Positions 1 through 8,622 of a stretch of DNA of 64,000 nt are shown piece after piece. Numbering within the stretch: position 1 is the first letter of the stretch; each line of letters opens with the position of its first letter. Under the pieces are notes generated by a model. That model worked only from the letters and a program-made list of their open reading frames with translations, was not told the DNA's origin and ran no database searches. A program made the position numbers and the translations under genes. The stretch spans positions 186,001-250,000 of the forward strand of contig NZ_RBDY01000004.1 in the NCBI RefSeq assembly GCF_003626575.1, read 5' to 3'. The DNA comes from Streptomyces radicis (GTDB lineage Bacteria; Actinomycetota; Actinomycetes; Streptomycetales; Streptomycetaceae).

Positions 1-504
1 GCCGTCCTTCGCCACGGCGGAGATCCTCTCCAGCATCGGGCCGAGCGTCCCGTAGGACTCCGCGCTGCCGCCCGGCATGATGCTCGGGCCGTTCAAGGCG
101 CCCTCCTCACCGCCGGAGATCCCGGCGCCGACGAAGTGGATGCCGCGCTCGCGCAGCTCGTGCTCACGGCGGCGCGTGTCCGCGAAGTGCGCGTTCCCCC
201 CGTCGATGATCATGTCGCCCGCGTCGAGCAACGGCGCGAACTCCGCTATCACCGCGTCCGTCGGCGCCCCGGCCTTGACCATCACCACCAGGCGCCGCGG
301 GCGTTCGAGCGCGGCGACGAACTCCTCGGCGGACTCGGTGGGCACGAAGTCGCCCTCCCCGCCGAACTCCCGCACCAGGTCACGCGTCCGCGCGGCGGTG
401 CGGTTGTGAACGGCGACGGTGTAGCCGTTGCGGGCGAAATTACGGGCGAGGTTGCGGCCCATGACCGCCAGGCCCGTCACCCCGATCTGGGCAGTGCTGC
501 TCAC
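1..504 (-). CDS. gnd: 6-phosphogluconate dehydrogenase, N-terminal part
   Basis: The first 168 codons of a decarboxylating 6-phosphogluconate dehydrogenase, which converts 6-phosphogluconate to ribulose 5-phosphate with NAD(P)+ in the cytosolic pentose phosphate pathway. The GTG start (502-504) gives MSSTAQIGVTGLAVMGRN, which contains the Rossmann glycine motif. The substrate-binding stretch GGEEGALNGPSIMPGG follows around residue 130. The frame is open to the window edge, so the catalytic C-terminal domain lies outside. The gene is transcribed leftward, away from the remnant-filled stretch on its right. Confidence 0.95.
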   Translation of the reverse strand, partial: MSSTAQIGVTGLAVMGRNLARNFARNGYTVAVHNRTAARTRDLVREFGGEGDFVPTESAEEFVAALERPRRLVVMVKAGAPTDAVIAEFAPLLDAGDMIIDGGNAHFADTRRREHELRERGIHFVGAGISGGEEGALNGPSIMPGGSAESYGTLGPMLERISAVAKDG

Positions 505-702
505 GGTGGACCCTGCTTTCGTTCGCCATATGTCCGGACTTCCGGAGTGAACGGTGCAACCGGGCGCCGTTCCGCCGGTATTCCCACCCGGCGGCCCGGT
601 GAGGTCGCCCGGCCGTGGCGGTTCACGGGTGGCGCGTGCAGAAGGTGACGAGCCGGTCGACAGCGGCGTCGACGTACTCGGGCACGTCGTAATCGGCTCG
701 CA

Positions 703-846
703 CTGACCGCCGACGGCGAGGCGACGCGGGACCGCGCGCTCGCGGCGCTCGCGGCGGAGTTCGACCGCAGGCTGGCGAGGATCACCCCGAAGGACCGCGC
801 CGAGCTGCGGCGCATCCTCGTGGAGATGCTCACGTCCCCCGAGTGA
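703..846 (+). pseudogene. MarR-type regulator, C-terminal remnant
   Basis: A 47-codon frame with no start of its own, beginning LTADGEATRDRAL and ending in EMLTSPE. It has the look of the end of a MarR-family repressor: the LTxxG turn after the wing, then two helices of the dimerisation domain. The DNA-binding part is missing. Immediately left, on the other strand (623-703), a 26-codon frame (RADYDVPEYVDAAVDRLV...) looks like the tail of another, unrecognised protein. Two gene ends therefore meet at base 703, as expected of a deletion junction. Family assignment rests on pattern alone. Confidence 0.45.
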
Positions 847-936
847 GGCCACGCGGCCGAGCGGCCTGGCTTTCCCCGCTGTGGTCACGGCACCGGTGGC
901 GCTCGCGCGTTCACGACAACAGGTGGTCGAGGCACA

Positions 937-1053
937 GGTTCAGCCGCCTCCGGGTGCGTCACCTACGCCGTGACCGAGGACTTCGTCCGCACCCGCGAGG
1001 AACTCACGGCGCGCACGGCCGAGTTGTTCGCGCTCGTCGAGAGCGGCGAGAGC
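937..1053 (+). pseudogene. NADPH:quinone oxidoreductase, C-terminal remnant
   Basis: The frame reads YAVTEDFVRTREELTARTAE followed by LFALVESGE, matching the end of zinc-independent quinone oxidoreductases (medium-chain dehydrogenase family), where the segment precedes a final basic-hydrophobic strand. Here that strand is replaced by unrelated sequence and nothing of the Rossmann domain lies upstream. It is one of several fragments between gnd and the LacI gene. Confidence 0.5.
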
Positions 1054-1195
1054 CCACGCGGACCTCGTGCCCCGCACGACGACAGGAAAACCGCTGCCGA
1101 TCCCCTGACCCGCGCTCGCCCGGCGAACTCGCGCGTTCCCGCGCCGCGTAGGCCAATCCACGGAAACGCCGGACACCGGGTGCCCGCGCCACAGA

Positions 1196-1220
1196 GGCCG
1201 CCTCCCGGCGGGAGGCGGCC
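1196..1220 (-). terminator. Stem-loop after the LacI gene
   Basis: A perfect 11-bp inverted repeat (GGCCGCCTCCC / GGGAGGCGGCC) with a 3-base loop begins 5 bases after the LacI-family stop codon. It is a typical actinomycete terminator without a U-tract. A near-identical hairpin lies beside the tRNA-Ala gene at 40823-40856. Confidence 0.75.
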
Positions 1221-1224
1221 TGGT

Positions 1225-2235
1225 TCACGTGCTGGAGCGCGCGACCACGCGCGTGGGCAGGATCAGCGGGCTGGGCTCATCGCCGCCGATGAGCCGGACG
1301 AGCATGCGCGCCGTCTCGTGGCCCAGGTCCTGGATGGGCTGGTGGACCGTGGTCAGCGACGGCTCGGTGATCCGCGCGATGTCCAGGTCGTCGAAGCCCA
1401 CGACCGCGACGTCGCCGGGGACGGCACGGCCCGCGCCGCGCAGGGCGCGCAGGGCACCGGCCGCCATGTTGTCGTTGGCGGCGAACACCCCGTCCACGCC
1501 CGGATGCCGCACGAGCAGCTCGGCCATGGCGGCGGCCCCGCTGGGCTCGGTGAAGTCCCCGCTCTCCGGGGCGAAGGGCTCGAGCCCCGCCAGGATCATG
1601 GCCTCCCGGTAGCCGCGGTGGCGCTCCCGGCTCACCTGGGTGTCCAGCGGTCCGCAGATCATGCCCACCCGCCGCCGCCCGCGGTCGAGCAGGTGCTCCG
1701 TCGCCTTGCGCGCGCCGCCGACGTTGTCGGCGTCGACGTACCACGACGGCTCGAAGCCCGCCGGGCGACCGCCGAAGACCACGGGCAGCTCCGTCTCCCT
1801 GGCGATGTCGAGCACGGGGTCGTTCTCCCGGATCGCCATGAACATGGCTCCATCGACGCCCCGCGCGCGCAGCAGCTCCTCCAGGCGTCGTCGGCTGCGC
1901 TCGGCGGCCGCGAGACACAGCATCAGATGCAGATCGGCCTCCTCGAGGGCGGCCGACGCGCCGACGATCACCTGGGCGTAGAACGGGTCCGCGAAGATCG
2001 CCGGAGTCTCCCCCGCGATGACGAGGGCGGCCACGCCTCGCTGGCGGGTCGCCAGGGCACGCGCCGTCGTGTTCGGCACATAGCCAAGCTCCCTGATGGC
2101 CCGTCGGACCGCCTCGCGCTTGTCACGGCTGACGTGGGGGGCGTTGTTGAGGACCCGGGAGGCCGCCGAACGGGAGACCCCGGCACGCTCGGCGACCTCG
2201 TCGAGCGTGGGCTGCCGACGCGGCACATCTGTCAT
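1225..2235 (-). CDS. LacI-family repressor, CebR-like (cellulose utilisation)
   Basis: A 336-residue LacI/GalR regulator. The N-terminal helix-turn-helix is TLDEVAERAGVSRSAASRVL (about residues 10-29), with the hinge helix ALATRQ near 60. The periplasmic-binding-protein-like effector domain fills the rest, a normal length for the family. The gene diverges from a GH6 cellulase. The spacer carries two 14-bp boxes (TGGGAGCGCTTCCA and its reverse complement) that match the TGGGAGCGCTCCCA site known for Streptomyces CebR, the cellobiose/cellotriose-responsive repressor. One box lies 41 bases upstream of this start, so autoregulation is likely. The assignment to CebR rests on operator and neighbour; the usual cebEFG transporter is not next to it. 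Confidence 0.85.
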   Translation of the reverse strand: MTDVPRRQPTLDEVAERAGVSRSAASRVLNNAPHVSRDKREAVRRAIRELGYVPNTTARALATRQRGVAALVIAGETPAIFADPFYAQVIVGASAALEEADLHLMLCLAAAERSRRRLEELLRARGVDGAMFMAIRENDPVLDIARETELPVVFGGRPAGFEPSWYVDADNVGGARKATEHLLDRGRRRVGMICGPLDTQVSRERHRGYREAMILAGLEPFAPESGDFTEPSGAAAMAELLVRHPGVDGVFAANDNMAAGALRALRGAGRAVPGDVAVVGFDDLDIARITEPSLTTVHQPIQDLGHETARMLVRLIGGDEPSPLILPTRVVARSST

Positions 2236-2275
2236 GGACTGCGCGCCCTTTCTCGCCGCGCTCCCGGGAAAATCC

Positions 2276-2289
2276 TGGGAGCGCTTCCA
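2276..2289. promoter_or_regulatory. CebR-type operator, repressor-proximal
   Basis: TGGGAGCGCTTCCA, 13 of 14 positions identical to the TGGGAGCGCTCCCA consensus reported for CebR. It lies just upstream of the LacI-family gene and probably mediates autoregulation. Confidence 0.8.
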
Positions 2290-2410
2290 GTCTATGGCCG
2301 TTCAACGCCCCATCATCCCCGCGCACAAGGGCAGTTGCGCGCCCTCCCTTGACAGCCCTCATCAGCTCACACACCATATCGGCAGGCTCATCGGGTCGCC
2401 CTCTGAAATC

Positions 2411-2424
2411 TGGAAGCGCTCCCA
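2411..2424. promoter_or_regulatory. CebR-type operator, cellulase-proximal
   Basis: TGGAAGCGCTCCCA, the exact reverse complement of the box at 2276. It lies 126 bases before the cellulase start, placed to control that promoter. Confidence 0.8.
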
Positions 2425-2550
2425 GCCCTTCGGCCCTCGGCGCACCGTCACCACGCCCGGGTGCCACAGCCTGGCGCCATCGCACCCCCACGTCGCGGGC
2501 TCAGGACGAAAGCCGCGCGGCGCCTCCCTCCCCACGAATGAGGTTCACCC

Positions 2551-3522
2551 ATGCGCAGACTCCTCCGCGGAGCGGTGGCAGGACTCCTCGCTCTGCCCCT
2601 GTTCCTGGCCTCCTCGCCCCCCGCGCACGCGGCACCCGACCCGCTCGCCATGACCAGCGGCTTCTACGTCGACCCGAACTCGGGGCCCGCGGTCTGGGCG
2701 GCCGCCAATCCGGGCGACGGCCGCGCCCCGGCGATCCGCGACTCGATCGCCAGCGTTCCCATGGCCCGCTGGTTCGGCTCCTGGAGCGGCGACATCGGCG
2801 CCGCCACGGGCTCGTTCGTCGGCGCCGCCCAGGCCGCCGACAAGCTGCCGATCCTGGTCGCCTACAACATGTACGGCCGCGACGCCTGCGGTGGGCACTC
2901 GGGGGGCGGAGCCCCGTCCCCGTCCGCGTACGCGACCTGGATCGCCGCCTTCGCCAGCGGCATCGGCAGCCGCCCGGCCGTCGTCATCGTCGAACCCGAC
3001 GCCCTCGGCGACTACAGCTGCATGAACCAGGACCAGATCAACGAGCGCCAGAACATGCTCATCAACGCCCTCTCCGAGTTCCGCTCCAAGGCGCCGAACG
3101 CCTGGGTCTACCTCGACGCGGGAAACCCCGGCTGGGCCGACGCCTCGACCATGGCCGACCGCCTCCACGCCTCCGGCGTCAGCCTCGCCAGGGGCTTCTC
3201 CCTCAACGTCTCGAACTACATCCCCACGTCCGACAACGCGGCCTACGCCGGTGCCGTCAACCAGGCGCTCGGCCAACGTCACGGCTACAGCAAGCCGTTC
3301 GTCATCGACACCAGCCGCAACGGCAACGGCTCGAACGGCGAGTGGTGCAACCCCGGCGGCCGCAGGATCGGAACGCCCTCCCAGGAAGGCGGCAGCGGCG
3401 CCGAGATGCTCCTGTGGCTCAAGACCCCGGGCGAGTCCGACGGCGACTGCGGTGTCGGATCGGGCTCCACGGCGGGACAGTTCCTGCCGGAGGTCGCCTA
3501 CAAGATGATCTACGGCTACTGA
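2551..3522 (+). CDS. Secreted GH6 endoglucanase, catalytic domain only
   Basis: A 323-residue glycoside hydrolase family 6 enzyme that cleaves beta-1,4-glucan outside the cell. A Sec signal peptide (RR, hydrophobic core, AHA-A cleavage near residue 28) precedes the domain. Family signatures are visible in order: MARWFGSW, YNMYGRDACGGHSGGG, VEPDALGD (with the proposed acid Asp), DTSRNGNGSNGEWCNP and LWLKTPGESDG. Conserved cysteines are present. There is no cellulose-binding module or linker, so this is a single-domain secreted form. A GAGGT ribosome site lies ahead of the ATG. The CebR-type box upstream and the adjacent repressor imply induction by cello-oligosaccharides. A strong terminator follows. 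Confidence 0.95.
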   Translation: MRRLLRGAVAGLLALPLFLASSPPAHAAPDPLAMTSGFYVDPNSGPAVWAAANPGDGRAPAIRDSIASVPMARWFGSWSGDIGAATGSFVGAAQAADKLPILVAYNMYGRDACGGHSGGGAPSPSAYATWIAAFASGIGSRPAVVIVEPDALGDYSCMNQDQINERQNMLINALSEFRSKAPNAWVYLDAGNPGWADASTMADRLHASGVSLARGFSLNVSNYIPTSDNAAYAGAVNQALGQRHGYSKPFVIDTSRNGNGSNGEWCNPGGRRIGTPSQEGGSGAEMLLWLKTPGESDGDCGVGSGSTAGQFLPEVAYKMIYGY

Positions 3523-3539
3523 CCCCGCACGCCACCCAC

Positions 3540-3573
3540 CTCGGTCCGGTCACCGTCGGGTGACCGGACCGAG
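3540..3573 (+). terminator. Stem-loop after the cellulase gene
   Basis: A 14-bp perfect inverted repeat (CTCGGTCCGGTCAC / GTGACCGGACCGAG) with a 6-base loop, 17 bases beyond the cellulase stop. Confidence 0.85.
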
Positions 3574-3585
3574 TGTGACGAACGG

Positions 3586-3828
3586 CTACCAGCAGGCGCA
3601 GGAGCCGGGATCGCCGCCGAAACCGGACTCGTCGTCGAAGCCGAACCCGCCGCCGGTGTCATCCGGAGTGGTCGAGTTGGAGTCACCTCCGCCGCTTTCG
3701 TCAGTACCGCCGTTCTCCTCCCAGGGGAGGGAAGAACCGGGGTCCTGCGCGATCGGCTCCGGCTCAGGCTACGGCTCAGGGGCGACCGGCTGCGGCTGCG
3801 GCTGCGGAGCAACCGGCTGAGTCGCGTC
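3586..3828 (-). pseudogene. C-terminal remnant of a Pro/Gly-rich secreted protein
   Basis: On the minus strand the frame reads TQPVAPQPQPQPVAPEP, a TAG stop, then PEPEPIAQDPGSSLPW and a Gly/Asp-rich end closing in GSCACW. The composition (Pro-Gln/Pro-Glu repeats, then acidic glycine-rich residues and cysteines) is that of an extracellular linker and tail. The in-frame stop in the repeat and the lack of any upstream domain mark it as a decayed gene end. The family is not recognised. Confidence 0.4.
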
Positions 3829-4104
3829 ACGTGGACCTGCGCGGGCGTGCGTTCATACCGCCTCGAAAGGCGCGTTCACACTGGGAGCAGCGGCTCACCG
3901 AGCACAAGAAATAGGAGGTGGCGATTCGGTAGATGAATCGAGGTGAAGGATGCGGAGGAATCGTCAGGTGATTCTTTCGCTGTGACTCAGGTGGCCTCTG
4001 TTTTTCGCTGCTGATATTTCCTGCCCAAGAGCACCGACAGCGCCCGGCGGATCATTTCCCGCCGAACTCACCGGCCGCCCGGCAAGGGTCTATGCTGCGG
4101 TGTC
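3829..4104. other. Non-coding stretch with paired GATTC/GAATC words
   Basis: No convincing gene. The part at 3923-3974 holds GATTC, GAATC, GAATC, GATTC at short spacings (3923, 3935, 3958, 3970), forming two possible small hairpins upstream of the PLP-enzyme gene. The G+C content here is visibly lower than in flanking genes, as in a promoter region. No clear -35/-10 pair was assigned. Confidence 0.3.
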
Positions 4105-5091
4105 GTGCAGGAGACGCGCCTCGACACCGCTCGGATCCGGGCGGCCCGCCGAGTCATCGACCCGATGTTTCTCGACACTCCGCTGTACCGCTGCGAGGCG
4201 CTCGAGCCCCACATCGGTTGCGCGGTGAGCGTCAAGCTCGAAACGGCGAACCCCGTCCGCAGCTTCAAGGCCCGCGGCACCGAGGTGGTCGCGAGCGGGC
4301 TCGCCGACCGTGGCCCGAGCGCCGTGGTGTGCGCGAGCGCGGGCAACCTCGGCCAGGCCCTCGCCTGGTCGGGGCGCGGCCGAGGGATCGATGTCACCGT
4401 CGTGGCGTCCCGCTCCGCGCCCGCGGCCAAGCTCGATCGCATCCGCGCGCTCGGCGCCCGTCTCGAGCTGGTGGACGGCGACTTCGACATGGCGCGCGAG
4501 CGGGCGGCGGCTGTCGCGCGGTACGACGGCATCCGGCTGGTCGAGGACAGCCTGGACATCGAGACCTGCGAGGGCGCGGCGACCATCGGGCTCGAACTGG
4601 TGGGCGCCGCACCGTCGTTCGACACCGTCCCGTTCGACACCGTCCTGATCGCGCTCGGCGGCGGGGCGCTGGCCACCGGCGTGGGTCATGTGGTGAAGGC
4701 CCTGGCGCCCGAGGTCGAGGTGGTCTGCGTCCAGCCGCTCGGCGCACCGGCCATGACGCGCTCGTGGCGGCAACGGCGCGTGGTGACGACCGGGTCGACC
4801 CGCACCATCGCGGACGGCGTCGCGGGGCGGCGGCCCATCCCCGCCGTCCTCGACGACCTCCTCGTGGTCGCCGACGACGCCGTCCTGGTCCGGGAGGCGT
4901 CGATCGTCGCGGGGATGCGGCTGCTGCTCGACCATGCCGGGCTCGTCGTCGAGCCGTCGGCCGCGCTCGGCCTCGCGGCGATCCTCGAGGACCGTGACCG
5001 CTTCGCCGGGCGGCACGTCGTCACCATCGTGTGCGGCGGCAACGTCGACATGGACGCCTACCGCCGCTGGGTCAACGCGGCCCCCCGGTGA
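4105..5091 (+). CDS. PLP-dependent threonine/serine dehydratase-like enzyme
   Basis: A 328-residue fold-type II PLP enzyme of the tryptophan synthase beta/threonine dehydratase group. The PLP lysine is in SFKARG (K55), the substrate loop is SAGNLGQALAWSGR (the usual S-x-GN-H/x-G-x-A), and the phosphate-binding glycine motif is GGGALATGV. CGGNVD near the end matches the C-terminal S/C-G-G-N element. It would catalyse dehydration or elimination on a hydroxy amino acid. The regulatory ACT domain of biosynthetic IlvA is absent, and the substrate is not fixed by sequence. The GTG start is chosen as the only one ahead of the conserved N-terminus. The gene stands alone and its end overlaps the tail of the convergent pseudogene by 20 bases. 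Confidence 0.8.
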   Translation: MQETRLDTARIRAARRVIDPMFLDTPLYRCEALEPHIGCAVSVKLETANPVRSFKARGTEVVASGLADRGPSAVVCASAGNLGQALAWSGRGRGIDVTVVASRSAPAAKLDRIRALGARLELVDGDFDMARERAAAVARYDGIRLVEDSLDIETCEGAATIGLELVGAAPSFDTVPFDTVLIALGGGALATGVGHVVKALAPEVEVVCVQPLGAPAMTRSWRQRRVVTTGSTRTIADGVAGRRPIPAVLDDLLVVADDAVLVREASIVAGMRLLLDHAGLVVEPSAALGLAAILEDRDRFAGRHVVTIVCGGNVDMDAYRRWVNAAPR

Positions 5092-5448
5092 GCGGTGCCC
5101 CGACGCGCTCCGCGGTGGGCAGGCACAGACTCACCGTGGTGCCGTGCCCGACCTCGGAGTCCACGGCCACCCGGCCGCCGTGTGCGCGGACGATGGCCTG
5201 GACGATCGCCAGGCCGAGACCCGAGCCGCCGTAGGCGCGGCTCCGGCTGGCCTCGGCGCGCCAGAAGCGGTCGAAGAGCCGGGGAATGTCGGCGGCGGGT
5301 ATGCCCGAGCCGTTGTCGGTGACGTCGACCCGCGCCTCGCCGCCGTCCCGGTGGAGGGCCAGGCGGACCCGGGTGCCGGACGGGTTGTGCTGGACGGCGT
5401 TGCCCACCAGGTTGCGGAGGACCTGCTGGAGCCTGGCCTCGTCGCCGA
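5072..5448 (-). pseudogene. Histidine-kinase ATPase domain remnant fused to MMPL
   Basis: The frame encodes the C-terminal catalytic domain of a sensor histidine kinase: LRNLVGNAVQHNP (N box), DNGSGIP (G1), LFDRFWRAE (F box), GGSGLGLAIVQAIV (G2) and a normal end. The sensor, membrane and phospho-acceptor parts are missing. At about base 5449 the frame runs without interruption into MMPL transporter sequence (FGAMVA/AFGDEARLQQ), so a deletion joined two neighbouring genes in frame. A functional kinase cannot be expected. Confidence 0.85.
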
Positions 5449-6824
5449 ACGCGGCCACCATGGCGCCGAACGCCGCGCCCACGGACAGCAGGAAGCCCGC
5501 GGTGGCCTTCAGCGGAATCGTCCAGGAGCGAAAGGCGATCAGCAGCAGGAGCAGGGAGAGGCCGACCACGACGACGGTGAAGGGCAGCAGGGCGCCGCTG
5601 GTCCTGTCCACGGCGTCGATGCTGACGGCGGTCAGACCGGTGACCGCGACGTCGCCGCCGGGTTTCCGCGCCGATGGGGCCGAGCACGACCGCGACCACG
5701 ACCTTGCGCGGATGCCGGAGCACGGCGTCCACCCACCGCACGGCGAGGCCGCGCGCCTCCGTGTCGAGCGCGCGACGCGCGGCGCGGGACGACGGCCCGG
5801 GCCGAAGCCGCTCACCCGCCATCGCCATGACCGCGGGGAGCGCCGTCAGGGCGAACAGCACGGCCAACGCGACCGCCCCCGCCGCCGCCAGGCCCATGGA
5901 CGTGAGCATCGGGACCCCGGCGAGGGTCAGGCCGACCAGGGCGATGATGACCGTCAGACCGGCGAACAGCACGGCGCTGCCCGCGGTCGCGGTGGCCACC
6001 GCGATCGACTCGGCCATCGCCATGCCGCGGGTGAGCTGGGCCCGGTGCCGGGAGACGATGAGCAGGGCGTAGTCGATGCCGACGGCGAGGCCGAGCATGA
6101 TCGCCAGGGTCAGCGCGTTCTGCGAGACGTCGAAGTGGGCGGTGGCGAGCAGCGTTCCGCCGACCGCGCCGCCCACGCCGAGGACCGCGGTGAGGATCGG
6201 GATCCCGGCCGCCACGACGGAGCCGAAGGTGATGAGCATGACGAGGAGCGCGACGCCGATGCCGATGGCCTCGGGGGTGCCGAACGGGGCGAGCTCCTCC
6301 TCGAAGGCGTCGCCGCCGAAGATGACACGTCCGCCGCGCTCGCCGAACCGCTCGTCGAACGCCGCGCCGGTCGCGCGCACCGCCTCCTGCTGCGCGGGGG
6401 CGACCTCGGCGTCCGTCGCGAGGTCGAAGGTGACGGAGGCGACCGCCACCCGGCCGTCCTCCGAGACCCGCTCCAGCGGATCGCCCACCTCCGCGATCAC
6501 GTCCACGGTGCGCATCCGTTCCATGACGGCGCCCATCTGCCGGGCGACCGCCTCGTCGTCCATCCGCGCGCCGTTCGGGGCGACGAACAGGACGTCGCCT
6601 TCGATGCCGCCCGCCTCGGGGAAGTGCCGATCCATCGTCTCGAGAGCGGATTGCGCGGGGGAGCCGGGAATCGCGTGGCCGGGCGAGAAGGATCCCGAGA
6701 ACGCGAACGCCAGGGTGAGCATCGTCGTCAGCAGCGCCAACGACGTGCCGAGGAAGAGGAGTCGGCGACGGGCCGCCGCGGCCCCCAGCCGATACAGGAA
6801 CGTGGCCACAGGAGCGCCTTTCAT
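5449..6824 (-). pseudogene. MMPL-family transporter, broken
   Basis: The N-terminal half of an RND/MMPL lipid or drug exporter reads normally from VATFLYRLG (GTG at 6809; an ATG at 6824 is possible). It has a first membrane helix, a large extracellular loop with GGDAFEEE, and helices with the conserved GLAVGIDYALLIVSRHR. Near base 5670 the frame shifts. About 150-200 residues of the second loop are missing, and a second frame carries GGDVAVTGLTAVSIDAVDR and two more helices before joining the kinase remnant. The gene therefore has at least one frameshift and two deletions. Confidence 0.85.
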
Positions 6825-6935
6825 GACGGGTGGTGATGACCCGCTCAGCCTCACGCCCCCACTTGACGGCCACCCCCCGCGCACCTTGACGGCTTCTTGA
6901 GGGTTCCGACGGACCCCGGCGCGGGTGCCGCGGCC

Positions 6936-8432
6936 CTATCCATCTCCTCGCGTGGGCGGGTGGTTCGACGAACGTGAGGCTCCGGCGGGCGCGGCGGGCC
7001 GCCCGTTCGGGCCGAGGGTGAAGCAGAGCGCCGCGCTGATGACGAGGATCGCCACCACGGTGAAGGCGCAGGCGGCGATGGCCGTGGCGTGACCGTGGGC
7101 CTCCGTGGTGCCGTAGTAGAGCGTGCCGAGGCCCGCGACGCCGACCGCGGCGCCGAACTGCTGGCTGGTGGTCCAGACGCCTGAGGCCGAACCCGCGTGC
7201 TCGGCGGGCACGGTGGACAGGAAGAGCGTGGTGAGCGGCGGCATGACGAACGTCGTGCCCACGCCGAGCGCGAAGAGCCCTGGCACCAGCGACCAGCCGC
7301 CGATGCTGTCGCCCTCCGCGCTCCGTTCGGCGAGCAGGACGCCGAGCGCGCCCACGGCGCCCACCAGGCAGCCCGTCAGCACCAGCAGGCGGCCGAACCT
7401 GGCGGTGAGCCGCCCCACGAACCCGGCTGTGACCAGGCCGCCCGCGGGCAGCGCGATGCTGACCACACCGGCGCCCATCGCGGAGTACGCCTCGCCCTCC
7501 TGCAACCACAGCACGATCACCAGCAGGAACCCGCTGAGCGCCGCGAACGCCAGCAGCTGCACGGCCAGCGCCCCGGCGACCGTCCGCCTGCGGAACAGCT
7601 CGGCGGGCAGCAGCGCGCCCGCCCGCGTCCCGGGGTTGCGGTGCTCGACGAAGGCCAGGCCCACCACCAGCGCGAAGCCCGCGACCAGGCAGCCCCAGAT
7701 CCAGCCGGGCCACCCATGGGCGCGGCCCTCCAGCACCGGGAACACCAGGGCGACCAGGCCGAGCGTGAGCACCCCGGCCGCCAGGAGGCGGGGCCTGGCG
7801 CCGCCCTCCACCCGGCTCTCCGGCACCAGCCAGGCCGCCAGGGCGGCAAGCACCACGGCGACCGGCACCGTGATCAGGAAGATCATGCGCCACTCCGTGC
7901 CCGCGATGTCCGCGTCGAGCAGCACGCCGCCGAGCAGCAGACCGCCCGCCTGCGCGGTCCCGGCGACGAGCCCGAAGACGCCGAAGACCGTGCCGCGCTC
8001 CCGGCCCTGGAACATGGTGTAGAGCAGGCTCATCACCTGCGGGGCGAGCGCGGCGGCGGCCAGCCCCTGCGCGGCACGCGCGGCGATCAGCAGGCCGGGG
8101 GTGTCCGCGAGGCCGCTCCCCACGCCGGTCACGGCGAAGGCGACGACCCCGAGCTGGAAGACGCGCTTGCGCCCCCACAGATCCCCCAGCCGGGCAAAGG
8201 TGATCAGGGCGGCGGCGAAGGCCAGCAGATAGGCCGCCGCGATCCACTCCACCTGGGTGGGCGTAGCACCCAGATCACGCTGGATCGACGGCAGGGCGAC
8301 GCTCACGATCGAGACGTTCAGCAGGTCGAGCATGAAGGCGAGGGTCAGGACGATCATGGCCGCCCAACGGCGCGGATACGGCGTCCCCGCCTCGGGTGGG
8401 TCGACGGTCGTGGGGTCGGTCTCGGTGGTCAC
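6936..8432 (-). CDS. MFS drug exporter, DHA2 (EmrB/QacA) type
   Basis: A 498-residue major facilitator with about 14 predicted membrane helices. Motif A-like GRLGDLWGRKRVF is seen as ARLGDLWGRKRVFQ after helix 2, and the first helix carries LDLLNVSIVSVALPSI, the motif D1 of the 14-helix family. Such proteins expel hydrophobic drugs using the proton gradient. GTG 8432 is preferred because GGGAG lies 5 bases ahead; an in-frame GTG at 8438 is too close to it. Two identical 14-bp palindromes just upstream (8486-8522) recur in front of the neighbouring TetR gene, so this exporter is almost certainly that repressor's target. Confidence 0.9.
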   Translation of the reverse strand: MTTETDPTTVDPPEAGTPYPRRWAAMIVLTLAFMLDLLNVSIVSVALPSIQRDLGATPTQVEWIAAAYLLAFAAALITFARLGDLWGRKRVFQLGVVAFAVTGVGSGLADTPGLLIAARAAQGLAAAALAPQVMSLLYTMFQGRERGTVFGVFGLVAGTAQAGGLLLGGVLLDADIAGTEWRMIFLITVPVAVVLAALAAWLVPESRVEGGARPRLLAAGVLTLGLVALVFPVLEGRAHGWPGWIWGCLVAGFALVVGLAFVEHRNPGTRAGALLPAELFRRRTVAGALAVQLLAFAALSGFLLVIVLWLQEGEAYSAMGAGVVSIALPAGGLVTAGFVGRLTARFGRLLVLTGCLVGAVGALGVLLAERSAEGDSIGGWSLVPGLFALGVGTTFVMPPLTTLFLSTVPAEHAGSASGVWTTSQQFGAAVGVAGLGTLYYGTTEAHGHATAIAACAFTVVAILVISAALCFTLGPNGRPAAPAGASRSSNHPPTRGDG

Positions 8433-8485
8433 ATGCACTCCCGGCTTGGCCGTTGCGGCGTCGTGGTGGGATCACGGCCCGACGC

Positions 8486-8522
8486 GGACCGATCGGTCCC
8501 ACCAGAGCGGACCGATCGGTCC
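8486..8522. promoter_or_regulatory. Paired TetR operators before the exporter
   Basis: Two copies of the perfect palindrome GGACCGATCGGTCC at 8486-8499 and 8509-8522, centres 23 bases apart, ahead of the MFS start. The core GACCGATCGGTC recurs upstream of the TetR gene. Confidence 0.85.
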
Positions 8523-8622
8523 GGCATTGCATGGTGATGATGTGGGGCACCCGGGAGCCGTGTCAAATGGGCCAGTTGACGCCGCGTCGGCGCGGCGGGC
8601 GAGGGATCGACCGCCCCCGGGC

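Noticed and set aside
970..2352. A 460-codon plus-strand frame over the LacI gene
   Set aside because: Only its first few dozen codons (quinone reductase remnant) make sense; the rest is antisense to the repressor.
7197..8537. A 446-codon plus-strand frame opposite the MFS gene
   Set aside because: Composition (Gln, Arg, His, Ala rich, no domain) is that of antisense frames of membrane-protein genes; the minus strand has full MFS motifs and a ribosome site.
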